Shown piece by piece: positions 10,929 through 22,213 of a DNA stretch of 64,000 nucleotides. Below the pieces are notes generated by a model. That model saw nothing but the letters and a program-made list of their open reading frames with translations, was not told the origin of the DNA and ran no database searches. The translations under genes and the position numbers were made by a program. The DNA is taken from contig CM053266.1 of assembly GCA_028583415.1 (NCBI GenBank), forward strand, positions 85,256,149 to 85,320,148. Reading direction: 5' to 3'. This stretch comes from Protea cynaroides. Taxonomy: Eukaryota > Streptophyta > Magnoliopsida > Proteales > Proteaceae. How positions within the stretch are numbered: position 1 is the stretch's first letter; every line of letters starts with the position of its first letter.

Positions 10929-11693
10929 ATGGTGAAGGGGCGTCAAGGAGAGCGAGTCAGGTCATCTTCATCTCTACTTTTTGCCATTATTCTTTTCTGA
11001 ATTCTGTTTTTTTGTTGATTTGTTTCTTTAGAATCTTATGATTCATTTATACCTTCATTATGTTATTTGAATCAGACTGTATGTGAGGGGAACGATCCTC
11101 GGGTACAAAAGGTAAAATCTGCTATATCATTCAACAAATTCGACCTTTCTTTTTCTGATGTGAGTTCCTGAGATATTTTCATGTGTTTCATGTATTGATT
11201 TAGTTAAACTAACCCTCGTTTTTGATTTATTGTGTAGGGCGAAATCTAACCAATACCCGAGTACGTCGTTGATCCAGATTGAGGGCGTGAACACAAAGGA
11301 GGAGGTTGGATGGTACTGCGGCAAGCGTCTGGCCTACATTTACAAGGCTAAGATCAAGAAAAATGGATCACATTACAGGTGCATATGGGGAAAAGTTTCG
11401 AGGTCGCACGGTAACAGTGGAATCGTCCGAGCTAAGTTCAAGTCTAACTTGCCTCCCAAATCCATGGTAAAGCTTAATTTTACTCCCTTGGGTTTTTCCC
11501 ACATTGACTTTCTATATTTTCAATTTATCCTTCGGGGTTTAGGGTTTTTTACTCCAACTGAAGTTCTATATTTTCAAATTATAATTTGGGGTTTAGGGTC
11601 TTTTACTCCAATTGAAGTTCGTTTTTTTTTTTTTTTTTTTTTGTGTTGCAGGGTTCTAAGGTTAGGGTTTTCATGTACCCAAGCAATATATAA
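10929..11693 (+). CDS. RPL35A: 60S ribosomal protein L35a (eL33), four coding exons
   Basis: Cytosolic large-subunit ribosomal protein eL33, a structural component of the 60S ribosome. Coding exons are 10929-10960, 11076-11111, 11238-11466 and 11652-11693; every intron is GT-AG (115, 126 and 185 bp). The joined frame gives 112 residues, the usual plant length, starting MVKGRQGERVRLYVRGTIL and ending KVRVFMYPSNI. Characteristic blocks are NQYPSTSLIQIEGVNT, YIYKAKIKKNGSHYRCIWGK and HGNSGIVRAKF. There are no stops or frameshifts, so it looks functional. The first two exons are tiny (32 and 36 bp), which is why the protein is easy to miss in a plain ORF scan. The stop TAA (11691-11693) is followed one base later by GTATGG, a strong splice donor, so a 3'-UTR intron is likely. 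Confidence 0.96.
11510..11620 (+). repeat. Tandem duplication inside RPL35A intron 3
   Basis: Two imperfect ~55-bp copies (11510-11564 and 11565-11620), each with CTATATTTTCAA, GGGGTTTAGGGT and TTTTACTCCAA(C/T)TGAAGTTC. Each carries a telo-box-like TTTAGGGT word. A poly-T run follows at about 11622-11641, just before the acceptor CAG at 11649-11651. Confidence 0.8.
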
Positions 11694-12740
11694 GGTATGG
11701 TGCAAACTTATCTTTTTGTCATTTTATTCATTAGTTTGTTAGGTTTGTTAATTGGGGACGATATTTGCTCCATAACTTTCGCAAACGGATATTTCACCCC
11801 AACCCACCCCATTTTGATTAACAAGAATGCAAATGCCCATAGACCTATGCCAATGGTGGAAGCTGACATCTGCTAAAAATGGTTGTTTCATCTGCTTAAA
11901 CTGTCAGTAGCAAACCATGTTTAGCGTACCTTCTGATTGAAGTGAGAGAGCTCTAGCATCTGGAGAGTAGAAGTAACTTCGCTTTGTTTATAACCATGCC
12001 TTTTCCATCCTTGCGGATGGCATACTATTTCTTCCGAGATAGGGATTTTGAAGTTATTTTATTGTTGGGTAGATTATTGGTCAGCTAACACTATGTATTG
12101 GAATCATACATGCTCCTCCAGAGAACATCACCAGTTCTCATCAATTTTATACCACATGAACTCATTAGAGTCCTACTGTAGTACCCTTGGATAACCTTAT
12201 ACTTAGCTAAGCTTACATGTACTGTTCTCCTTGTTGATATGGACCTTTTTTCTTTGGTCATCAAGATATGGAACATATATGCTGTGAATATATAAATTGT
12301 GTAGTGCATTGTAGTATATTGTAATTGGATGATGTTGTAATGAGCCTACTGTCAAATTGCTTTCCATTGTTCTTTTGCTCCTTTTTTCAATGGATTGGGT
12401 CGTATTTCTGGTTCTAATTGATATCTTATTTTTCTGGCGCAGTTTGCTATGTGACAACATGTTTAAGATTAAAGAGGAACTTGAGGGTTTGGGCTTTTGC
12501 CTACCTGGAGCTAGGGTTTTATGTTTTTGTATTCAGGAGCTACAATAGTTTGCTACAATAGTTGGTTTTGTATTCACCCATTTACTTGCCAATTGGCACA
12601 ACTGTTCAGAACTTGGTGGAACTAATCATATCCGACCTAAGTTTGCAAGTAGTTCTCATGCTTTAGACAAATTTGTTTGGTATACCTTTTCTCTTATCTA
12701 TCTTTACTGTTGAAAATGTGTTGTGCTTCACAATTAGTTT
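11694..12740 (+). other. Probable RPL35A 3' UTR with an intron
   Basis: Inference. The donor at 11695 (AG|GTATGG) abuts the stop codon, and an acceptor-like TTTTTCTGGCGCAG ends at 12442. A spliced transcript would then have a 3'-UTR exon from about 12443, with poly(A) somewhere before ~12740. No protein-coding signal is present. Confidence 0.35.
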
Positions 12741-14302
12741 GATTTGGGATTTCGGTTGGTGATGTAGATGTTTAGTCAATTCCCCACCATTTCTTGGAAA
12801 TTCTGTTTGCCCTTTGTTTTGCTATCCTAGTTCTTTGTTGCACATTTCAACTCAGCCTTCACCTTATATTGGATTTGTGCATGATATGGGTTAGCTAGCT
12901 ATTCAATGCTGTGTTTTGTATGCATTCTTGGAATGTATTGTCAAAATGGAGATGCGTTCCTAAAATATAATTGGAACGGGTTAAAAGCAAGGCATTTCCA
13001 TTCTGGGTTCAAAATACAAAATGGCCACATGTTTGAGGTTGGCCTGTGTTCTTTTAGCTTTGATGTTTGAGATTTTTCATTATTGGGTAATTTTGGCCTT
13101 GGGAGTAACAAATGTTTTCTCAATCTTGATCATTTTTGTTTATTGGATGGTGATTTTGACCTTGGACAAACAGATGTTCTCTTAGCCTCTAAATTCTGTC
13201 TAGAGGAGGGTGAAATTTTTTATTTTTTGGGATACTTATAATAGTCTAATAGGGGTGATTTTGGCCATCAAGAAACAAATGTTCTTTTAGTTTTTTTTTT
13301 GTTATGTATTATAAAATTAAATATATAATACTTTATGATATATGTAGTAGTTTGGTATTATTTATGGTATTTATTTATTTTTAAAATATATAATGTGCAT
13401 GTTGATGTGTTTAATTTTTTTTAGATAGCTATTGAACCCTAGCCTTTCAAATTTGATAGTTTCTATGCTCTTGTACTTGGAAAGAACAAACCTCTTATTG
13501 CTATAAACAATTGCTAATATTTATGACTTGTGATTGGGTCAATTGTTGGTGAGTAAATCAGTCCGGTTTTGGTTTATTTGGTATGAAATATTTTTTTAGG
13601 TAAAATATGTGAGATATATTAGATAGACTAAAATTGAATCGATTAATAAATGATATTATGTGGTCAAACCAAAGTAGATTAATAATCTATACTGTTTAGT
13701 CAATCTGTTTTATAGCAATGTTGCAAAAATGATTTTCAAAAACATTTTTTTTATAAGTCACTATAGATTACTAAAATGGTTGATAGCTTTTAACCCAAAA
13801 AGAGATTATTTATAGAATTTTTATCATTAGATAACCATACATCTATAGATTACTAAACTAAAATGTTAGATGTAAAGTTTTATGATAAAATTTAATTTCA
13901 AAACAAACAAAGCTTAAGGTAAAGATTTTCGGATTCACCAATTTGCATTGTGGTTTTCTACATAAAATTTTGGCCAAGTAGAGTTTGCCATGTGGTAAAA
14001 TTAATATTTGAAAATTGACGATAGTGGTGTTAAATTTATAAGTGATGTATGCATGAAATGATATTTGATTGAATTAGATTCTAAAAATCAATATATGATT
14101 AATCCAGACCATGTATTATCCATCAAAGGATTGAAATTGTCATAATTATTCAATGTGGCACCATAAGGATGAACATCTTCGATAGACTTATCGCAAAGCA
14201 AGTCATTTACAATGAGTTTTTCCCTATCAAGAGTCAAGCAATACAATGCACAGAACGTTATACACTTCTGTATGCAAGGTTCGAAATCCCCAAGCATTGG
14301 AT
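12741..14302. other. Intergenic with a weak tandem repeat; no gene seen
   Basis: AT-rich. Near 13090, 13150 and 13255 a phrase of the form GATTTTGGCC....AACAAATGTTCTTTTAG recurs imperfectly three times, with a possible weaker fourth copy near 13040. Otherwise nothing recognisable; the ORFs over 14088-14408 are not gene-like. Confidence 0.4.
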
Positions 14303-15400
14303 GCGTCCACATCGTCTCCAATTGGTACGGAGACGACAGTTGGACATGGGATGCTTGCCATGTGGCCATACTTTAATCGAAGGAACACATTCAACTGAAG
14401 TTAATTGATGCTTTTTTGGTGGTGTACGCTGGTAATCACTGTGTATCTCCTTCTCCTTTGGTTTTCAAAATCGAAAAATCAGAATCCTGATGTGCATGGA
14501 TTTAGGAGGAACCTGCGAGGTTTTTATGGCTTGACATTGGAAATAAGTGGAGCTTCTGATCTGGTTTGAGATTTTTCTCCGATTTTAGATTTGTTTTTCA
14601 GATTTCAAATCATTCCCTGGCTGAGCCTAAAAAATCTTTCACCGATTTCAGATCTGAACTCTATCTGTGTTTCTGATCTGGTTTGAGTTTTTTTTTTCTC
14701 ATCGGTCTCTCTGCATCGATCTGTTCTTCAGATCTGATCTCTTCTCTGTTTCATCTCCACCTTCACCTCTATTAGAATCAAGAAAGAATAATCTGTTGTA
14801 CACATGGTTACAGAGTTTGAGTTAATCTGTTGTACACATGGTTACAGAGTTTGAGTTACAATCTACAACTTCATCAAAGAGTTCTATTTACTATGTGGGT
14901 TATCACGTCTCTAGACTCTGCTGAGAAGATATCGGAGGTTGTTCTATCCTCTCCGATATCTTAGCCGTCGTGTTCTATCAACCTCCTCCGTCTACCCCAG
15001 GCTCCATCATAGAGAGTTATGCCCTTTCTCTATTTTTCGATTTTAAAAACCCAAGCAAAAGAAAGTTTTCAGGACTCTTCTTGAGTCTGGGTTTTGCAGA
15101 GTAAATTATGAGAAAACGAAAAGGAAACGACTTTTTTACATTCTGTTGGACAGATATATAGATCGATAAAAGCACAACTATGGACATTTTAGATATTGGA
15201 AGAAAGTAAAAGTGAATCGAACTGAGTTTAGTTCAGCAGTTCACCTTCGTCTGCAAGCGAATAGAAGAAGAAGAACTTTATGATCGATTTTCATATACAG
15301 TAATTAGTGTCTCTTGAATTAATGTATGACCACGTGGCAAGCATCCCATGGGCAATTGTCGTCTCCAATTGCCGTACCAATTGGAGACGATGTGGATGCG
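14303..15400. mobile_element. 1.1 kb Mutator-like element, possible Pack-MULE
   Basis: Inverted ends of about 90 bp: left GCGTCCACATCGTCTCC, right (reverse complement) GCATCCACATCGTCTCC. Both continue with AATTGGTACGG, GGAGACGAC, CATGGGATGCTTGCCA and GTGG.CATAC. The tip CCACATCGTCTCC is the same as in MITEs 1-3. Flanks GCATTGGAT (14294-14302) and GTATTGAT (15401-15408) suggest a decayed 9-bp duplication. The ~900-bp interior is not palindromic. It has CT-rich and 'GATCTGATCTCTTC' tracts like a plant gene leader, so it may be captured host sequence; no protein was recognised. Confidence 0.75.
14790..14857 (+). repeat. Exact 34-bp tandem duplication
   Basis: The sequence AATCTGTTGTACACATGG... 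(34 bp) is present twice back to back with no mismatch, inside the Mutator-like element. Perfect identity suggests a recent slippage event. Confidence 0.9.
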
Positions 15401-16032
15401 GTATTGATCGTTTTGAAAACTGATCCGGATCAATCAGGGCCAGCTGGAAAGGTCTCTTTATGGAATCACCCGTGTCCCATGACATGAATCGGTTATTATC
15501 TTATCAAAAAACTTAAATAATATTTTTATATTTCCAGTAATCATGGATGATTGCTATGTGGTAATCGTTTCCGTTGAATGATTGACATGTGACACGAATT
15601 TTAAAAAGTCAAATAATAGGTAATGGATTGAGATCGGACATCTCCAAAACCATATGAATCAATCAATTGGATACCAATTACTTGAACCGGGTGTCTATAG
15701 ATCAAATAATATACAATCAGGCTTGACATGGAAAGAACAACCATCCATACTTGCGGTAGAGAGACCATAAATCTAATGACACTTAACTCCCTGTGTATAA
15801 AAATTCTCCATGAAGACATTGCTAATGCAGTTGGTTAGTGTCTTGTTAGTAAAGTGCAGGCACTTAGGAGGTCACATGTTGGGCTCTCTTGTCTTCACTT
15901 TGTGCCTTACGAGTTATGGCACGTCCCCCTTCCCCCCTCCTTTGTAACTTCAGTAACAGTAGTTAAAGTCATTGGGTAAGTTCTATATTTTTGAATTGCA
16001 AGGCAGCGATATCGAGTCTCCATGGATATACT
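15401..16032. other. Intergenic; no gene seen
   Basis: 15600-15720 carries a dispersed-repeat phrase (GATCGGACATCTCC...ATGAATCAATCAATTGG) loosely shared with 8050-8120. Nothing coding. Confidence 0.35.
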
Positions 16033-16330
16033 TGTTAGGAATTAATAACACAACAAAAGAACAATAGCAAATGAAAAAATTAAAGAAAAACACGACAATG
16101 ATTTTAAGTGGTTCACCCAATGTACACATTGTACATGGGTTACGTCCATGATAGAGCGATCAGTATCTGATACCACTATTTCAATAAAAAAGTTACAATG
16201 CTTCATACTCTCCTTACCAGATTACAACCTTATATAAAGGGAAACCCTAAACTCGGAAGCCCCCCCCCAAGTAAAACTATCTCAGAAAATTTAGGGACCG
16301 CCGATACTATGGCAAAGTGACTGATACATC
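16033..16330 (-). repeat. Copia-type LTR fragment
   Basis: Starts TGTTAGGAATTAATAACACAAC and contains TTTTAAGTGGTTCACCCAATGTACAC, GGGTTACGTCCATGATAGAG and ACAACCTTATATAAAGGGAAACCC, an ordered set of phrases seen in reverse-oriented plant copia LTRs (a similar GTGGTTCACC block is in 1536-3243). The right boundary is uncertain. Confidence 0.45.
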
Positions 16331-16749
16331 CTGGTTTAGGATAATATCAAACTTCACACATAACAATACTCAATTACTTTATTTATCTTCTAAGACACCA
16401 TGTTTCTCTTCCACTGTAATTGATGAGTACGTGATATGATCACCCTAGACACGTGTCATTAATTTGAATTCAACCTCTGAAAGAATTTGAAGCTGACTTC
16501 CAGAATAAGTTGAGAAAATGAGTTGAATACCGACTTCAAATAATGAGTTGGGACATCCAGAATGGGGTAGATCGTGCAATAAAAAAGCATAGCTGCAACA
16601 TGTCATTCAACAAATGACTTGAACAATAATTACGTATGCGTAAAGAACCACTCAACAAATAATCATTCCTCAAGCCACAACAGCATGTGTTGGCACATGT
16701 GCCAAATCCCACTATCAAGATTGAAGCACGTCCTTCATGTGCTGACTCA

Positions 16750-17150
16750 CACGATCAAACACATGAGAAAGTGACACACGGCAATTTACAAATATTCTGT
16801 CCTACCCAAGTCACCATGTGTTAAGGAAGAAACAATTAAAACACAAGATCAGCAACGTAATAATAAAAAATGCCACATCAAACATTCTAAAATACGTGCA
16901 TCAGACCAGGACCACTGCTACAGCTCTTATAAATACTTATCAATTCGAAGGTAAAATGGTTGAACATTTCTCATTCATACAACACACTCTCTCTCAATCT
17001 GACAAAAAACCTTACCCAAAACAAGACTCAGATCCTTCTTCCCGAGTTCCATACTGTTTGATTTCATACTAACTTGAGCGTCGGAGTGATCTCAGGGTTA
17101 TTCAACCTGCCCACATGATCTCTTTTCCTTCTTCTTGTGCAGTTTTTGAA
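16750..17150 (+). repeat. LTR fragment with TATA box and 'ACTTGAGCGTCGGAG' block
   Basis: A TATA-like TTATAAATAC (16927-16936), then CATTTCTCATTCATACAACACACTC, then ACTTGAGCGTCGGAGTGATC (about 17071-17090). This order, promoter then the 'TTGAGCGTCGGAGTG' phrase, is common in R/U5 regions of plant LTRs. No partner copy lies in the window. Confidence 0.45.
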
Positions 17151-17617
17151 TAATTTGGAAGAGACAGGCATCGTTTGATCTCAACAGTAATCCACAATCT
17201 CCTACTACCCTCAGTTGCATCTCAAATGAATAAGGTTTACCGACTTATGCAAGTCACTTGCAGTGCTGTACATGCCCATCCTTGCTATAAAAAATTAAAG
17301 ATCTTTCACTAATTAATAGGTTGAAGATTCAGATTTGAATCATGGCCACTATCACAACTCTTTTTCCATTTCAATCTATTTGATACCATATTTAATAGGG
17401 CCCTATTTAATAAGTCTAAAGGCATATATGTATTTTCTTCCCACTTTTTCAGTTTTAAACTTTTTTTTTTTAGTACAAAAGGCCAACGATCAAAGGGAGA
17501 GTAGGAAGAAAGATGGGGAGAGGAGGCTAAACCATGAGACCTCCACTTGGCAATAAGACAACAATACTACCTTGTCCGCCCAACCAAGCAGATGTTCCCT
17601 AGGCATGTCTTTTTTGG
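17151..17617. other. Intergenic; no gene seen
   Basis: No coding or repeat signal beyond short T-runs. Confidence 0.35.
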
Positions 17618-17775
17618 GGAAAATAATCTCCTCATATCCTCATATTAACATGACGAATATCCAGTGGCTGTCATCCACTGTGCGGATATACTGATGTATT
17701 AATATATGCATACAGTGGATGATAACTTCTAGATATTTCTCATGTCAACATGAAGACATGAGAGGATTATGGTCC
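17618..17775. mobile_element. Small foldback element
   Basis: Inverted arms of about 65 bp: left GGAAAATAATCTCCTCATATCC and right (reverse complement) GGACCATAATCCTCTCATGTC. Both continue with CATATTAACATGA/CATGTTGACATGA, AATATC and TCATCCACTGT. A poly-T flank obscures the target duplication. Confidence 0.65.
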
Positions 17776-18240
17776 TTTTTTTTTTTTTTTTTTTTACCAA
17801 ATTTTGTGCATAAGTATGAATGCATATATGTAATTTCTTTCCATTTCTGCCGAGTAATCCTAGGTGTGTCTTTTTTTCTTCTTCTAACTATGCATTCTTT
17901 TCTATTCCTTTCAAATAGCTAATTTCTGGTCTTCTAATTCCTTTCAACGTTGCCTATTAAGCCTTACAACTCAATCATTGGTGCAAAAAAATACTTTTTA
18001 ATTTCGGTCCCCTTATCCTGAAGGTTCTCTTGTGATGTGTTTGTATTGGTTGTGTAACTTGCCCCACATATGCCATGAGGTTAGCAAATTCTTTAAAATC
18101 TTTTTTCACTCTAAAAAGAACAAAGAAAAGAGTAGAGAGTGATTTTTTTTTTTTTTGCCATGGGTGTTTAAGGATGGTTGTGGGGGCAGAGTGGGTAAAA
18201 TTTGAAGCCTGAAATTCCCACTAAACTCGTACTCCAATTC

Positions 18241-18358
18241 AGATCCTCTCCAGTTGTTCAATTCGTTCAGTCTGCTCAACACCATTGGATTATGTTTTTG
18301 TTCGAGAAAGAGGGAGAATCAATGATACTGAGTGGATTGGACGACTGGAGAGTATCTT
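18241..18358. mobile_element. Possible small foldback element
   Basis: Ends AGATCCTCTCCAGTTGTTCAAT and, on the opposite strand, AGATACTCTCCAGTCGTCCAAT form ~30-bp inverted repeats around a ~60-bp loop. It is short and without a clear target duplication. 18359-18934 holds nothing recognisable beyond two 'AGGTACCT(A/C)ATGTTT' phrases near 18580-18620. Confidence 0.45.
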
Positions 18359-18934
18359 TTTCCAACTCCCATAGACCACCGTGACTTTAAAAAATGATAC
18401 ATCGCTAGAGCCTGGAGAGTGGTGTGAAAGATTGAAAGGTCATTGGGAAAATGTGAATTTGCTTAAGTCGCACTCAGGACATCCGATTTGGCAAACTGAA
18501 AAATCATGGAAGCAACATTATTTAATATATATCTACCCAAAAAAAAACATTATTTAATATATGAAAAAGAAAATTACAGCTGAGGTACCTAATGTTTAAC
18601 AAAACTTAAGGTACCTCATGTTTTCAAATGTTATGTTTGGGATTCCTTTTAGGAGTAGCTTTAGTCCAACATTTTTATGTTTTTAATTTTACCCTTAGTA
18701 ACCATCCCCATGATTTTCATTCTCATCCCTTCCTTCAACCACACCCCTCCCAAGACCTCCATTAATGGCCACGAAATCAAAGCTTAAAAATTAGAACCGA
18801 TCTAGCATAATATAACCGTTGAGATTGTTCATTCTGATCAAATATTGTCACCCGTAACTAGAATTGATAACCGGCTATAGTTTCCATCAAGAATAGATGT
18901 GTAGGAAACTGAAACTAATGAAAAGTCATTATGG

Positions 18935-19408
18935 CTAGGGGTGCAAGTTTTACCCAGACAACCTGAACCCACCCAAACCTGCCTTGAACCCTAACAGGGT
19001 AGAACCCGGCCCAAACCCTAGCAGGGCTGGGTTAGGGCCCAAATTTTGATCAGTCCTGGCAGGGTTGGGTTGGGTTAGGGTTGACCCCCTGGGTTGAGCC
19101 TGGCCTGACCCTATATATATATATATTGTCTATTATATGTTTAAGTTATAATTGTTATATGTATGTTATTTGACAATTTGTTATATGTTTCAGAGCCAAT
19201 CAGGTTCAATCCGACCCTGAATCAAGGTTAATCAGGGTTAACCCGGCTTAACCTGGTCCTGTCAGGGTCAATCAGGATAGGTTAGGGTTAGGCCCAACCC
19301 TGCCGGTTAGGGTTGTACATTTTCTGATCCTGGCAGGGTTGGGCTGGGTTAGGGTCAAGTTTAAATAATCAAGGTTAAGGTTAGGGTTTTGAAAAACCTG
19401 ACCCAACC
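18935..19408 (+). repeat. GGGTTAGGGTT-rich dispersed repeat
   Basis: Begins GCTAGGGGTGCAAGTTTTACCC. It is made of irregular, partly inverted runs of GGGTTAGGGTT, GGCAGGGTTGGG and AACCCTAACAGGG. It looks telomere-like in places but has no perfect TTTAGGG array. Truncated at 19409 by a TAT-type LTR. Confidence 0.55.
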
Positions 19409-22213
19409 TGTAGACGCTTCAATTTTAACAAGCGAATTCAAGTCGATTCTCTAAAAACTTGAGGTAGATAAATTATTATATAAGCATACAGAGGGTAAAT
19501 AAATATTTTTATTGATAAATATGTTAGCCAATAAGATAAGATAAATTAAAATCAGCAATAAAAATAATAAAATAAAAATATTTTTTTAATTTTAATTTTA
19601 ATTATTTTTTTGGAATGATCATGGTCGGATCAACATAGCTTGCATGGATAGTTTAAAATCGATTTGTATGGTTCGATAGGGTAGCATAAAGTAACATGAG
19701 ACAATTTTATGGTTAAAAAAAAAATCTCTAATTTGTTTTATTTAATTAACCAATAAAATCAATAAAGCAAATATTCAAATAAATAAAACAAAATAAATAA
19801 AAATAAAAAGAGAAAGAGAGGAAGCTTTTAGACTTGCCTTAAAACCAAACAAGAGGAGAAGAGGTGTTTAGCTTTAAGGGTATTTCGGGAAACTTATAGA
19901 CCAATGAGGTATAAAAAAAGAAAACAAAAAAGATAAAGTCATTTTTTTTTTACTCTATTCAAGAAGAAGTGTGGGGAGTAAGAAACAGAGAGAGTGAAGA
20001 AGAGAGAAAATTGAGAGCAGGGAAATTGAGGAGCAGAGAGAAGGAAGAAGAAGAAGACGACAATCAATGGTCATGAGCAGCGGCTAGCAACGGTGAACAA
20101 CGACGACGACGGCGGCATGGTACAGTGGTGGAACTCCAACAGATTTGCTGAGATCTAAATCTCATTTCGGTATCTCGAAACCTGATTTTAGATCTAGATT
20201 TTTGGTAGTTTTTCAGTGATTTAAACAATATTTCGATATTCGAGTGTTTCCACTTCGGCACGATTCGGTGGATCTCTCAAGCAGTGAAACTATTCTTGAT
20301 CTTCTAGCGGTGGTTGGATTCCTGTATTTAGCTCCAAATAGGTAAGTTCATCTGTCGATCTCTGTTTTCCTTGATCTATTTTCTTGTTTTGTTTTTGTTT
20401 GTGATTCTCATTTAGAAATTTGATAAGAAATTTTTTAATCTGGAAATCAAATCCATAATTCTTGTTAAATGATTCTTGAAATCTGATATGAAGTTCTTGA
20501 GAAACGAATCTGAAATTCGAATTTGTTTCCACTATGAATCTGAGATCAAATATTTCTATGTTTTTTGGTGAGATTCGGTTTTAAAATCTCAATAATGTGT
20601 TTATATCAATATTGACATTTCGGTTTATAGTTCAGAGATCTGATTCTTGAATCTTTAGTAATTAATTCGTTGTGTTTTCTTTGATTAGTGATACGACTCC
20701 TAAATTCCTAATTCTTGTGGTGATTTTCAAGTTTCTTGGTCGGTAATTTAATTTCAATTCTCTATGTGGCAATCTGATTTGCAGTGTCTAAATCTCAGTG
20801 ATCTAATTTCGGTTTCATGTTCAATGATGAGTTGTTTTTTTCCAATGACTTGATTCAGGGTTCCAACTTGTCAAACGAGGTTTATTTATTTATTTTTTTC
20901 TGAATCTTGGTGTTTATTTCATTCTGTGCAAGTTCACCATTTAATTTTTTTAACCAGTATTTCTATACCTTCGGTAGCAAGTAATTGCAATTTTTTTAAA
21001 TAATAACCTGATGGTATTCTAATATACGGCAACCAATTCATTTTGGTTTATGCTAATGTTTGTTTCATCGGTACCTTTGTTTTCACTTTATTTCCTTTTA
21101 TCATTTCTTTTGCTACCACATTTCATTCCTCTTTTTTTTTTGTTTTTTTTTTGTTTTTTTTTTTTTTTTTGCATCTCTTTTACAAAGAGCAGTTCAGTTA
21201 TAGTTTTAATGATTTGGGTATGGCTTGTCACAGTCAAGAGGGGTTTAAACTTAATTCTCTTTTTTCCTTCTCAATTTGGTCCCAGGTTGAGTTGGAATTA
21301 TTTTTACTTTTATTTATTATTTATTTTATTGGAATTTATATATAACAATTGGTATGTAATACAGTGATCTTTAGTTAAGGAGATTGTTCAGAATTTTTTT
21401 CTTGTATAAAAAAGGGGCATTATATATTCTAGTTAAATTTGTGAAGACAAGTGCACAATCTGGGTTTCCATTTGATTTTTCTTTGACTGTTAAATTCCCA
21501 CTGTGACATGTCTTTCTTTCACAATAATATGTTCCTTGTAGAGTCTTGCCTATTGAATCTGTATAAAATTGAATACATGTGGTTTGCTTTGATTATTATT
21601 TGGGCTCTTTATAGCTTAGCCCGGTGAAATCGAAATCCGGTTTGTAGCTTTAAGTTTTGGTCCAATTTAATTAATTGTGATCTAATTAGTCAAGCCTAAT
21701 GTCCACTTCTAATTAAATTAATTCCATAAGATTTAGAATTTGTCTCTCCATGTTAAAACCATAACGGATTGAGAAAATTACCATTTACATAATTAATTAT
21801 TCGGGTTTTCATAATTTTTTTTAGAAATGTTGTTATTAATTCATATTTTGTTTTAAACAAGTCATCTACACAACATGTTCACAATTATAAAATTTTCAAC
21901 TATCTATGATTCATTCAATTACTATTTTCGATATTTCTTCATTTTGTGTCAAAGTTTCTATTAGAGAACTTGTCCCCGAGTATCTACATACTTTGCATAG
22001 CTTTGGATACGTGGGATTATATTTCTTTTATTTCGCAGTCCACCTCTACTCACAGGCAGGTAACACCCTAACTCTATGTCTTTACTTTATGTGGTATATG
22101 GGTTCGGCCATCGTGCGCCCATGATTATTCGATGCGGGTAGGTAATATGATAAACATGCGGCACTTGCCATCCATAGTGTAATAACGGGCGGGATAGACT
22201 AGGACGTTCTCTA
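19409..22213 (+). repeat. Truncated TAT-type LTR, older relative of element D
   Basis: Starts TGTAGACGCTTCAA, the same start as the 3' LTR of element D at 59212. Near 20050-20115 it keeps the GACGACGACGGCGG region seen at 44930-45010, and 22036-22206 matches 46589-46759 closely (CCACCTCTACTCACAGGCAGGTAAC, GGGCGGGATAGACTAGGACGT). It stops at 22213 where element B begins. Lower identity to D indicates an older insertion. Confidence 0.8.

Noticed and set aside
21043..21367. Phe-rich hydrophobic ORFs resembling membrane proteins
   Set aside because: Poly-T translated in two frames inside a decayed LTR.
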